From the NCBI GenBank assembly GCA_003252535.1, contig QKDN01000069.1, positions 1-59,737 on the forward strand: DNA of 59,737 nucleotides, in the 5' to 3' direction. The notes below the pieces were generated by a model. The model did no database searches, was not told the DNA's origin, and saw only the letters and a program-made list of their open reading frames with translations. The DNA is from Campylobacterota bacterium (GTDB lineage Bacteria; Campylobacterota; Campylobacteria; Campylobacterales; Sulfurovaceae). Below are positions 16,126-24,038 of this stretch, in pieces; position 1 is the stretch's first letter, and every line of letters begins with the position of its first letter. The translations under genes and the position numbers were made by a program.

Positions 16126-16482
16126 TTAAAGTCCGAACAATCGTGCAAAGAACCCTTTCTTCCCCGATAGCTTGTCGATGACATTGAAATAGTACTCATC
16201 CCCCATGAAACCGAGTTCGGGGAACTTGAGCTGCTCATTGGGCATCACGGCGAGGGTGAAAGGGACGGAACGGATATTGAAGGCGCTTGCCAGCCTGGGG
16301 TTGCGTGAGACATCGCAGGTGGCTACGATGACCCCTTTCTCCTCTGCGTACTTCTCGAGACGCTCGTCGATCAGTCTTTTGAGCATCTGGCAGGGGCCGC
16401 AGGTGGGCGAGTAGAAGTCTACGAAGACAGGCTTCTCGCCGTTCTTGATGATACTCTCGTAGTTGGCGTCGGTGAGCTCCAT
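16126..16482 (-). CDS. Thioredoxin-family protein
   Basis: 118 residues. Thioredoxin fold with an intact CGPC redox site (FVDFYSPTCGPCQMLKRLID) and the cis-proline in IRSVPFTLAV. It should reduce disulfides in the cytoplasm; there is no signal peptide. The C-terminal KLSGKKGFFARLFGL tail is unusual. The start MELTDANYE is chosen because it begins one base after the guaA stop codon; a longer frame would run back into guaA. Probably co-transcribed with guaA. Confidence 0.85.
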   Translation of the reverse strand: MELTDANYESIIKNGEKPVFVDFYSPTCGPCQMLKRLIDERLEKYAEEKGVIVATCDVSRNPRLASAFNIRSVPFTLAVMPNEQLKFPELGFMGDEYYFNVIDKLSGKKGFFARLFGL

Positions 16483-16483
16483 A

Positions 16484-18022
16484 CTATTCCCACTCGATCG
16501 TCGCAGGCGGTTTGGAGCTGATGTCGTAGACGACGCGGTTGATCCCGTCGATCTCGTTGATGATACGGCGGCTGATCCCCTCGAGGACATCGTGGGGGAT
16601 ATGGGCGAAGGTCGCCGTCATACCGTCGACCGATTCTACCATCCTGACGCAGACGGTGTTGTCGTAGGTGCGGTTGTCACCCATGACACCGACCGACTGG
16701 ACATTGAGCAGCACGGTGAATGCCTGCCATACCTTGTCGTAGTAACCTGTCGCCTTCAGCTCCTGCTGCATGATCGCGTCCGATTCGCGGATGAGTCTGA
16801 GCGCCTCTTCGTTCACCTCGCCCATGACGCGGATCGCAAGGCCAGGCCCCGGGAACGGATGGCGGCCGATCATATCCTTAGGCAAGCCGAGTTCGAGACC
16901 GAGCGCCCTCACCTCATCCTTGAATATCTCTCTGAGCGGCTCGACCAGCTCGAAGGTCATCCAGTCTGGGAGACCGCCGACATTGTGGTGCGATTTGATC
17001 GTCTTTGACGGCCCTTTGACCGATACAGACTCGATGACATCGGTATAGAGGGTACCCTGCGCGAGGAAGCTCACATCGGTGTGTTTCTTCGCCTCGGCAT
17101 CGAACACCTCGATAAACTTCTCGCCGATGATCTTTCTCTTGCGCTCGGGGTCGGTGACACCTGCGAGCGCCCCCATGAATATATCCCTCGCATCGACGGT
17201 AATAAGATCGATATCGAGCATCCTGAACATCGTCTGCACCTGCGCCGCTTCGTCCTTGCGCAGGAGCCCCTGGTCTACGAAGACGCATACGAGCTGTTCT
17301 TTGGGGAGGGCTTCGTGAAGGAGCGCCGCGACTACCGAGCTGTCGACACCGCCGCTCACGCCGCAGAGTACCTTGCGCTCGCCGACCTGTGCCCTGATAT
17401 CCCTGATCTTCTCTTTGGCGAAGCTTCCCATGTTCCATGTGCTCTCGCAGCCGCAGATGTGCTTGGCGAAGTTCTTGAGCATCCTGACACCCTCTACCGA
17501 GTGGTGGACTTCGGGGTGGAACTGGAAGGCGTAGATATTGCGGCTCTCATCGGCGATAGCGGCATATGGAGAGTTCTCGCTGGTACCGATGACGCGGAAC
17601 CCCTCGGGGATATTCTCCGCCCTGTCGCCATGGCTCATCCAGACCACTTCGAGATCGCTCACATCGTTGAAGATGACGCACTCATCCTCGATCTTGAGCT
17701 TCGCCTTGCCGTACTCGTGGTGGTCGGCAGGGACCACTTCGCCGCCGAAATGCTGCGTGATGAGCTGCATACCGTAGCAGATACCAAGGATAGGTAGTCC
17801 CATATCCCAGATCGCATCGTCAGGCCTGTAGGCATCCTCGCTGTAGACCGAAGCCGGACCGCCGGAGAGGATGATACCTTTGGGGGCGCGCGCCTTGATA
17901 TCCGCGATATCCTCTCTGTATGGCACTACCTCGCAGTAGACACCGCTCTCTCTGAGCTTGCGGGCGATAAGCTGGGTATATTGCGATCCGAAATCGAGTA
18001 CGAGAATGGGAACATGTTTCAT
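16484..18022 (-). CDS. guaA: GMP synthase (glutamine-hydrolysing)
   Basis: 512 residues, full length. It converts XMP to GMP with glutamine and ATP. An N-terminal class I amidotransferase domain holds the nucleophile in GICYGMQL and the catalytic His-Glu in QFHPEVHHS. The ATP pyrophosphatase domain has the PP-loop SGGVDSSV (about residue 228), and the C-terminal dimerisation domain ends in PPATIEWE. Start codon ATG preceded by AAGGAAAG. Leads a unit with the thioredoxin and MreB-like genes. Confidence 0.97.
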   Translation of the reverse strand: MKHVPILVLDFGSQYTQLIARKLRESGVYCEVVPYREDIADIKARAPKGIILSGGPASVYSEDAYRPDDAIWDMGLPILGICYGMQLITQHFGGEVVPADHHEYGKAKLKIEDECVIFNDVSDLEVVWMSHGDRAENIPEGFRVIGTSENSPYAAIADESRNIYAFQFHPEVHHSVEGVRMLKNFAKHICGCESTWNMGSFAKEKIRDIRAQVGERKVLCGVSGGVDSSVVAALLHEALPKEQLVCVFVDQGLLRKDEAAQVQTMFRMLDIDLITVDARDIFMGALAGVTDPERKRKIIGEKFIEVFDAEAKKHTDVSFLAQGTLYTDVIESVSVKGPSKTIKSHHNVGGLPDWMTFELVEPLREIFKDEVRALGLELGLPKDMIGRHPFPGPGLAIRVMGEVNEEALRLIRESDAIMQQELKATGYYDKVWQAFTVLLNVQSVGVMGDNRTYDNTVCVRMVESVDGMTATFAHIPHDVLEGISRRIINEIDGINRVVYDISSKPPATIEWE

Positions 18023-18108
18023 AAAGTTCTTTCCTTGGCTTGAGTTAAAAAATATATTCTATCGAAATTAATTTAATGGTAAGGGAGAAAGGGGGATGGA
18101 GAAGAGAC

Positions 18109-18128
18109 CGGGGCGCGAAGCCACCCCG
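18109..18128 (-). terminator. Possible terminator hairpin after nhaD
   Basis: A GC-rich imperfect stem (cgggg ... ccccg with further pairs inside) lies just beyond the nhaD stop. A pyrimidine-rich but not T-only run follows on the minus strand, so the call is weak. Confidence 0.35.
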
Positions 18129-18134
18129 ATGAGA

Positions 18135-19481
18135 TTAGTAAATGCCAAGGATTTCGAACTGGAAATACCATACGGCAAGAGAAACAAAGTAGCCGACAAG
18201 AACCGTCCAGGCATATTTCATATGTGATGAGAACGTGTAGATGCCGTGGAGCTTGCCCATGACACCGACACCCGCAGCCGAACCGAACGAGATAAGCGAG
18301 CCGCCGATACCGGCTGTCATCGTGACGAGCATCCACTGCGCCTGTGCATCCGCACCCATATCAGGGTTGGCTTTGAGCACTGCCGACATAACAGGGACGT
18401 TGTCTACGATCGCCGAGAGGAATCCGACACCGATGTTGACCGCCGTCGCACCGAACTGGTTGTAAAGGGCGGTAAAGTACTCGAGGAAACCGAGGAAGTG
18501 GAGACCGCCTACGGCTGCAAGGATACCGAAGAAGAAAAGGAGCGTGTCGTTCTCTATCTTGGAGATCCATTTGAACACGTTGATCTTTTCAAGCTCATCG
18601 GGGATACCGTTGCCGTCTTCGTCACGGCCGACGATGTTTTTGTTGAGCAGGTGGATATAGAGCTTCAGTATCGCAAGACCGAACATCATACCCCACATAG
18701 CCGGGAGGTGGAGAAGCTGGTGCGAAAGTACCGCCATGATGATGGTCAGTGCAAAAAGGGCGATAATGGTCTTTCCGCCTCTGTATATTTCTATTTTCTG
18801 CTCGTCACTGTGGAACGGCGGCACCTCATTGGGTACGAACCGGCTGAGGAGGAATGCCGTCACATACCATCCGAGGATCGACGCAGGGAAGAGATAGAGG
18901 AATTCTCCGAAGCTCCCTTTCTCAGCGATCCAGACCATCAAGGTGGTGATATCGCCGAACGGAGACCATGCACCGCCGGCGTTGGCTGCTACGACGATAT
19001 TGATCGCACCCGGGACAAGGAAATCGATCTTTTTGTTATCGATCGTGATCAGAACGGTTGAAAGGATGAGAGCCGTCGTAAGGTTGTCCGCTACAGGCGA
19101 GATAAAGAACGCCAGAAGACCTGTGATCCAGAAAAGCTTTCTGTAGGAATAGCCTTTGGAGACGAGGTTGTAGCGCAGGGCCGAAAAGACCTGGCGGTCG
19201 ATCATCGCTTCGATGTAGGTCATCGCCACGAAGAGGAAGAAGAATATCTCGGCGATCTCGATGATCAGATGCTCCACTTCGGTCTCGAGCTTGTGTCCGT
19301 CCAGTCCGTTGAGAGCGAAGTAGACACCGATAAGCATAAAGATACCCGTACCGATGAAAAGTGCAGGTTTAGCTTTGTTGATGTGATATTTGTCCTCTGC
19401 GGCTATGAAGTAGTAGCCGACAACAAACATGATCAAAGAGGCGATTCCCACCCAACTCGTCGTTAATTCCAATCCGTGCAT
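18135..19481 (-). CDS. nhaD: NhaD-type Na+/H+ antiporter
   Basis: 448 residues with about twelve membrane segments. It exchanges cytoplasmic Na+ for protons. Ion-transporter superfamily marks are SPVADNLTTALILSTVL and the internally repeated LSAIVDNVPVMSAVL, which carry the paired Asp-Asn sites, plus NIVVAANAGGAWSPFGDITT and MTAGIGGSLISFGSAAGVG. An unusual loop near residues 287-298 reads DEDGNGIPDELE, a calcium-binding-type loop placed between membrane helices. GGAT precedes the start. Upstream of guaA on the same strand, probably its own unit. Confidence 0.9.
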   Translation of the reverse strand: MHGLELTTSWVGIASLIMFVVGYYFIAAEDKYHINKAKPALFIGTGIFMLIGVYFALNGLDGHKLETEVEHLIIEIAEIFFFLFVAMTYIEAMIDRQVFSALRYNLVSKGYSYRKLFWITGLLAFFISPVADNLTTALILSTVLITIDNKKIDFLVPGAINIVVAANAGGAWSPFGDITTLMVWIAEKGSFGEFLYLFPASILGWYVTAFLLSRFVPNEVPPFHSDEQKIEIYRGGKTIIALFALTIIMAVLSHQLLHLPAMWGMMFGLAILKLYIHLLNKNIVGRDEDGNGIPDELEKINVFKWISKIENDTLLFFFGILAAVGGLHFLGFLEYFTALYNQFGATAVNIGVGFLSAIVDNVPVMSAVLKANPDMGADAQAQWMLVTMTAGIGGSLISFGSAAGVGVMGKLHGIYTFSSHMKYAWTVLVGYFVSLAVWYFQFEILGIY

Positions 19482-19546
19482 ATCAATCCTTTTATGTCTT
19501 GTTTACGATACCAAAAGAAAAAATGATAAAAGTCGAAAAAGCAGGC

Positions 19547-21010
19547 CTACGCCTGCGGCCCCTTCTCGATATAGTGGGTACCCAGCGACTCATCCCGGTC
19601 AAGAGCCGCTTCGACTATGGCCGAAGCGGTATTGAGCCTGAGCGAAAGAAGCCTGCCGATCTCCCTGTTCTTCATATCATAGATAAGATTCTTGGCCTGC
19701 TGCAATCCCTCTTTTGTACGGATGATACCGATATCATCCCACATGATGCGTCGTAACTTTTCCTTATAACTTTTATCATTCTCTTTGTGAAGTATATTAC
19801 CGTAATCTTTATCAAAGCGAGGTGTTTTTCCGTCAAATTGCTCTTTGGAGAGGATGTGATCTACCGCTCTTTTACCGAACACCATACCCTCGAGAAGAGA
19901 GTTGGATGCGAGGCGGTTGGCGCCGTGTACACCGCTCGAAGCAGCCTCCCCGATGACATAGAGACCATCGATCCCTATCACCCTGCCGTGAAGGTCACTC
20001 TTGATCCCTCCCACCGCATAATGGAATGCCGGGGAGATCGGCACCCTGTCCCTGGGGAAAGAGTATCCCAGGGTATCGAACGTCCTCGTGATGTTCGGGA
20101 AACGGTTGTGGAAGAACTCCTTGTCGAACATCGAGAAATCGAGATAGACCTCTTCCCCTTTGTGCTTGCGCTTGTGGTGGAAGATCGCCCTCGAAACGAT
20201 ATCGCGGCTTGCGAGCTCCCCCCTCTCGTCATAATCGAAGAGGAACCTTCTCCCCCGTTCATCGACCACATGCGCCCCTTCGCCCCTGAGCGCTTCGGTG
20301 AGCAGCAGCTTCCTCGCATAGGCAGTTTTGACAAAGACAGTCGGGTGGAACTGCATCATCTCCATATCGGCGAGCTCGATCCCCTTCTCGACACAGATAC
20401 CGTGGATATCGGCGCTCACGGTACGCGAATTGGTATTGTACTCATAGAGCGATCCCACGCCGCCCGAGGCGATGATGACATCGTCGGCATAGATCGTGGT
20501 GGGCTGGTAATTGACCGTGGCTTTGACACCGTAGCATCTCCCCTCTTCTATCAGGAGATCGTAGACGAGGGTGTTCTTCTGGAGCGCGTGGGGATTCTGG
20601 CTCATCATGAAGTAGTGCATATAGCGCCCCGTCGCGTCGCCGCCTGCATGGAGTATCCTCGCTACCGAGTGGGCCGCCTCTTTGGTATAGAGGAGGTTCC
20701 CCTCGTCGTCCCTGTCGAACTCCATACCGCGGGCCAGCAGGTCTGCCGTGGTCTCCATGGAAGTGCGGCTGAGCAATTCGACCGCTTCGGGACTGTTGTG
20801 GAAGGCTCCCGCCTCCATCGTATCGTGGACATGGACGGGTATATCATTCTCCCCCATTGCCGTGACGATACCCCCCTGTGCATAAAAGGTATTGCATTCC
20901 CAGGGGATATCCTTGCAGACGACCAGTACTTTTTTGCTTTTGGGCAGGTTCATCGCGGCATAGAGTCCCGCTATCCCCGCACCGATGATCAGAACATCAT
21001 ACTTTTCCAA
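19547..21010 (-). CDS. nadB: L-aspartate oxidase
   Basis: 487 residues. FAD enzyme oxidising L-aspartate to iminoaspartate for NAD synthesis. FAD-binding GAGIAGLYAAMNL at the N-terminus, the substrate-loop segment QGGIVTAMGENDIPVHVHDT, QFHPTVF, and GEAASSGVHGANRLASNSLLEG near residue 345. The family's C-terminal helical domain is present. The start codon is TTG with AAGGAG six bases upstream; no ATG fits better. The stop of a tiny lipoprotein gene overlaps this ribosome site, so the two are coupled. Confidence 0.95.
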   Translation of the reverse strand: MEKYDVLIIGAGIAGLYAAMNLPKSKKVLVVCKDIPWECNTFYAQGGIVTAMGENDIPVHVHDTMEAGAFHNSPEAVELLSRTSMETTADLLARGMEFDRDDEGNLLYTKEAAHSVARILHAGGDATGRYMHYFMMSQNPHALQKNTLVYDLLIEEGRCYGVKATVNYQPTTIYADDVIIASGGVGSLYEYNTNSRTVSADIHGICVEKGIELADMEMMQFHPTVFVKTAYARKLLLTEALRGEGAHVVDERGRRFLFDYDERGELASRDIVSRAIFHHKRKHKGEEVYLDFSMFDKEFFHNRFPNITRTFDTLGYSFPRDRVPISPAFHYAVGGIKSDLHGRVIGIDGLYVIGEAASSGVHGANRLASNSLLEGMVFGKRAVDHILSKEQFDGKTPRFDKDYGNILHKENDKSYKEKLRRIMWDDIGIIRTKEGLQQAKNLIYDMKNREIGRLLSLRLNTASAIVEAALDRDESLGTHYIEKGPQA

Positions 21011-21019
21011 TCGCTCTCC

Positions 21020-21160
21020 TTATTTGTTGTGACCCTGTGTCACTTTATCCTGCGGCTCTTCGTAGACCAGCGCCGTCTTGTGTCCGCAACCTGCCAGCAC
21101 TATACAGCAAACAACTGCTATAATCGCATTATGAAAAATGCCTCCGTGATTCTCTCTCAT
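21020..21160 (-). CDS. Tiny lipoprotein upstream of nadB
   Basis: 46 residues. A signal peptide with hydrophobic core AIIAVVCCIVLAG runs into a lipobox (VLAG-C), leaving a mature peptide of only 22 residues (CGHKTALVYEEPQDK...). The length and the CGxK start recall small LptM-like lipoproteins, but similarity is too short to assign. The ATG at 21160 has a weak ribosome site, and a second out-of-frame ATG lies nearer to GGAGG but stops at once. Its 5' end overlaps the divergent DUF721-like gene by 30 bases. The TAA lies in the nadB ribosome site. Confidence 0.6.
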   Translation of the reverse strand: MRENHGGIFHNAIIAVVCCIVLAGCGHKTALVYEEPQDKVTQGHNK

Positions 21161-21589
21161 CTTGTCTCAAAACCCCAATTCAAATCTGTGCGGACACACG
21201 GCTGCTACAACAAGTTTCTCGCGCTTCTGCCGCCCAAGTTCAAAAAGGCCGTGGCATTCGTCTACGTCAGGGAAGAGACGCTTTTTGTAGCACTTTCCCA
21301 CCCGGGCTACCGCATGGAGCTCAATTATAATCAAGATTTATTAAAAAGTCTATTAAATATGATAACCGCCCACAACCCCGAATGTAGCGGCCTTAAAGCT
21401 AAAAAAGTCGTTATTTTCAACTCGAAATTCTATCAGGAAAAACCCGAAGAGTGTTACCAAAGCGACCCAAAATACAGTGAACTTGCCATAGGAGAGTTTC
21501 GGATCAACACAACGGACAGCGAACTGACCCTCCGCTTCGAGAGGATCAGGGAAGATATCATCAGGAACCGGAACCATGCAGGAATATAG
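21131..21589 (+). CDS. DUF721 (DciA-like) family protein
   Basis: 152 residues. Basic N-terminal segment (ASVILSHLVSKPQFKSVRTHGCYNKFLALLPPKF), then a KH-like core AVAFVYVREETLFVALSHPGYRMELNYNQDLLKSLLNM. This matches the DUF721 pattern of a nucleic-acid-binding domain (strand, strand, ALSHPG-type turn, helix); DciA members load the replicative helicase. The family link is by pattern only. It starts antisense to the tiny lipoprotein gene and its last 14 bases overlap uvrC, so it is translated with uvrC. Confidence 0.6.
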   Translation: MKNASVILSHLVSKPQFKSVRTHGCYNKFLALLPPKFKKAVAFVYVREETLFVALSHPGYRMELNYNQDLLKSLLNMITAHNPECSGLKAKKVVIFNSKFYQEKPEECYQSDPKYSELAIGEFRINTTDSELTLRFERIREDIIRNRNHAGI

Positions 21590-23399
21590 TTTCACCCTCT
21601 CACAGGCGCTCAGCCAGACCGTATCGGGACTCCCCGATCAGCCTGGTGTTTACCAGTACTTCGATGCGAAAGGGAAGCTCCTCTATGTAGGAAAGGCGAA
21701 GAGTCTCAAAAAAAGGGTCAGAAGCTACTTCCGCTTCACTCCGCAGTTCGCCCCCAATCCTGCCCTATCCATGCGTATCCTCAAGATGCTCCACGAAGCC
21801 GAGAAGCTCGACTATATCATCGTCGGGAGTGAAGAGGACGCGCTGATCCTGGAGAACTCCCTGATCAAACAGCTTGGACCCAAATACAATATCCTCCTGC
21901 GCGATGACAAGACCTACCCCTATATCTATATAGACGAATCAGAGGATTTCCCCAGATTCGAGATCACCCGCAAGGTGGTCAAGGGGAAAAAGATCACCTA
22001 TTACGGCCCGTTTCCGAGCGGGGGAAGATCCCTGCTCGACGCTATCTATGAGCTCTACCGACTGGTCCAGAAAAAAAGCTGCCTCAGGGAGGGAAAAGCC
22101 TGCCTCTTCTACCAGATCAAACGCTGCCTTGCACCGTGCGAGGGGAAGGTAAGCCCGGCAGAGTATGCAGCGATCATCGAGGAGGTCAAGGAAGCGATCG
22201 TCAAACGCAAAAGTCTTATCTCGAAAATAGAAGAGAGGATGTTCTCCCTGGCTGCGCAGGAACGGTACGAAGAGGCTGCCAGGATGCGAGACATCTCGAC
22301 CGCCATCAATGAGCTGACGATCTCCTCGACCATCGACCTGGCCAACGATACCAATCTCGATATCTTCGCCATCGTCAACGGTGATGAACGCGGCGTGGTG
22401 GTCAAGCTCTTCATGCGGGGAGGGAAGATCATCTCAAGCTCCTTCAGCTATTTCAGACAGACCCATATCTATGACAGCAACGAAGCGTACAAGCAGGCCC
22501 TCCTGGAGTTCTACACCGTCGATTCACCTTTTGTCTCGGGAGACATCCTCACGGCCGAGAGCTTCGAGGACAGCGAAGAGATCGCAGCGACCCTTTCGCA
22601 CAGGTTCCATAAAAAGATCGAGATCAGGACACCACTGAGAGGCCCCAAGGCAAGACTCGTCGCACTGGCCGTACAGAATGCGAACGAACTGCTCAAACAA
22701 CAGGCTCCAGAGAGCTATATAGAACAGGATATCGCCCATACCCTTGACCTGGGACGTATCCCCTACCGTATCGAGACCTTCGACAACTCACATATGATGG
22801 GAGAAGCTACGGTCGGCGCCATGGTGGTCAGAGACGAGGGGAAATGGGACAAGTCATCCTACAGAAGGTACCAGCTCTCCCACGGCGACGAATATGCACA
22901 GATGCGGGAGATGCTCACACGCAGGATAGAAGACTTCCCGGAAAATCCTCCCCCGGACCTGTGGATACTCGACGGAGGTGCAGCCAACCTCTCCCTAGCC
23001 AACAAACTCCTGGACGAAGCAGGGGTCAATCTCGACGTCATCGCCATAGCCAAAGAGAAACTGGATTTCAAGGCACACAGGGCCAAAGGCGCTGCAAAAG
23101 ACACGATCTATACCCAGAACGGGATCATAGAGTTCAAACCTGCCGACAAACGGCTCCACTGGATACAGCTTCAGAGGGACGAAGCACACCGTTTTGCCAT
23201 CGCCTATCATCAGAAAAAGAAACGAGAGGCCGACAAAAGTATAAAAATAATGGAGAAGAAAGGGGTCGGGGAGGCAAGTCTGAAAAAACTGATCAATTAT
23301 TTCGGCACTTTTGAAGCGATAGAAAATGCCAGTTTCGAAGAGCTCTCCAAAGTGGTCAATGCAAGGGTGGCCCGGGCCATCCTTTCAGAATCCATATAA
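21576..23399 (+). CDS. uvrC: UvrABC system protein C
   Basis: 607 residues, full length. It makes both incisions in nucleotide excision repair. The N-terminal GIY-YIG nuclease domain has PGVYQYFDAKGKLLYVGKAK, the central UVR motif region is IEERMFSLAAQERYEEAARMRD, and the RNase H-like second nuclease lies after RIETFDNSHMMGEATVGAMVV with WILDGGAANLSLA. The C-terminal helix-hairpin-helix repeats include KGVGEASLKKLINYFGTFEAIENA. The ATG is inside the end of the preceding gene. Confidence 0.97.
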   Translation: MQEYSFTLSQALSQTVSGLPDQPGVYQYFDAKGKLLYVGKAKSLKKRVRSYFRFTPQFAPNPALSMRILKMLHEAEKLDYIIVGSEEDALILENSLIKQLGPKYNILLRDDKTYPYIYIDESEDFPRFEITRKVVKGKKITYYGPFPSGGRSLLDAIYELYRLVQKKSCLREGKACLFYQIKRCLAPCEGKVSPAEYAAIIEEVKEAIVKRKSLISKIEERMFSLAAQERYEEAARMRDISTAINELTISSTIDLANDTNLDIFAIVNGDERGVVVKLFMRGGKIISSSFSYFRQTHIYDSNEAYKQALLEFYTVDSPFVSGDILTAESFEDSEEIAATLSHRFHKKIEIRTPLRGPKARLVALAVQNANELLKQQAPESYIEQDIAHTLDLGRIPYRIETFDNSHMMGEATVGAMVVRDEGKWDKSSYRRYQLSHGDEYAQMREMLTRRIEDFPENPPPDLWILDGGAANLSLANKLLDEAGVNLDVIAIAKEKLDFKAHRAKGAAKDTIYTQNGIIEFKPADKRLHWIQLQRDEAHRFAIAYHQKKKREADKSIKIMEKKGVGEASLKKLINYFGTFEAIENASFEELSKVVNARVARAILSESI

Positions 23400-23506
23400 T
23401 GCCTCAAACGCTTTTGCTCCCTTATCGGATGATTTTTGGTGCTTTGTTTTAAAAAGTATTATTTTTCATTACCTTTTTAGTTAGCTTAGTATAAAGTACT
23501 CTGTAG

Positions 23507-23512
23507 TATTAT
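23507..23512 (+). promoter_or_regulatory. Candidate -10 box of the PAS/Hpt/kinase cluster
   Basis: TATTAT in an AT-rich stretch about 100 bases before the PAS gene. It lies within an imperfect dyad (agtataaagtact ... agtattatacact). No -35 consensus is evident. The rest of the 212-bp gap after uvrC shows only AT-rich sequence. Confidence 0.35.
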
Positions 23513-23611
23513 ACACTTTAGCAAGATGATATTTTTTAGAATGAAAAATGCCAATCCGATCTTTTCGAGTCTGGAAGAAGGTTTTTTCAACTTAACTTTT
23601 TAGGGACAAAT

Positions 23612-24016
23612 ATGAACCAACCCACCCCGATAGATGAAGAATATGTAATTGACGGCGGTGTAATGATGAGTGAAACTGATCTCAACGGTATCATTACATT
23701 CGTCAACAGGAAATTCTGTGAAGTGACCGGCTACAGCCGTGAAGAGGTCAAAGGCGCAGATTATAGTTTCATCCGCCACCCGGATACCCCGCAAGCATTC
23801 TTCAAAATGATGTGGGACCAGATAAGGCAGGGACGGGAATGGAACGGGATCATGAAGAACCTCAGAAGCGACGGTCGGTATTTCTGGGTGCACAATCATA
23901 TCTCTCCTATCATCAAAGAGGGGCAGATCGTCGGGTATGCCGCTGCCAAACGGGCTGCTACCAAGCTGGAGATCGAAGAGGCTCTGGAAGAGTACGAAAA
24001 ATTATCCAAGGAATAG
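23612..24016 (+). CDS. Single-domain PAS protein (Aer-like sensor module)
   Basis: 134 residues, one PAS domain: SETDLNGIITFVNRKFCEVTGYSREEVKG, then FIRHPDTPQAFFKMMWDQIRQGREWNGIMKNLRSDGRYFWV. The pattern closely follows the FAD-binding PAS of the aerotaxis receptor Aer. No output domain, so it probably passes a redox signal to another protein, most simply the downstream kinase. TAGGGAC precedes the ATG. First gene of the phosphorelay cluster. Confidence 0.85.
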   Translation: MNQPTPIDEEYVIDGGVMMSETDLNGIITFVNRKFCEVTGYSREEVKGADYSFIRHPDTPQAFFKMMWDQIRQGREWNGIMKNLRSDGRYFWVHNHISPIIKEGQIVGYAAAKRAATKLEIEEALEEYEKLSKE

Positions 24017-24038
24017 AACAAGAAGGAGTTTGCAAACC

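Noticed and set aside
19787-21130. Long plus-strand frame leading into the DUF721-like gene
   Set aside because: It is antisense to nadB; only the part from 21131 shows protein-like composition.
23541-23603. 20-residue leader peptide before the PAS gene
   Set aside because: No ribosome site or attenuation-type codon run; likely chance.
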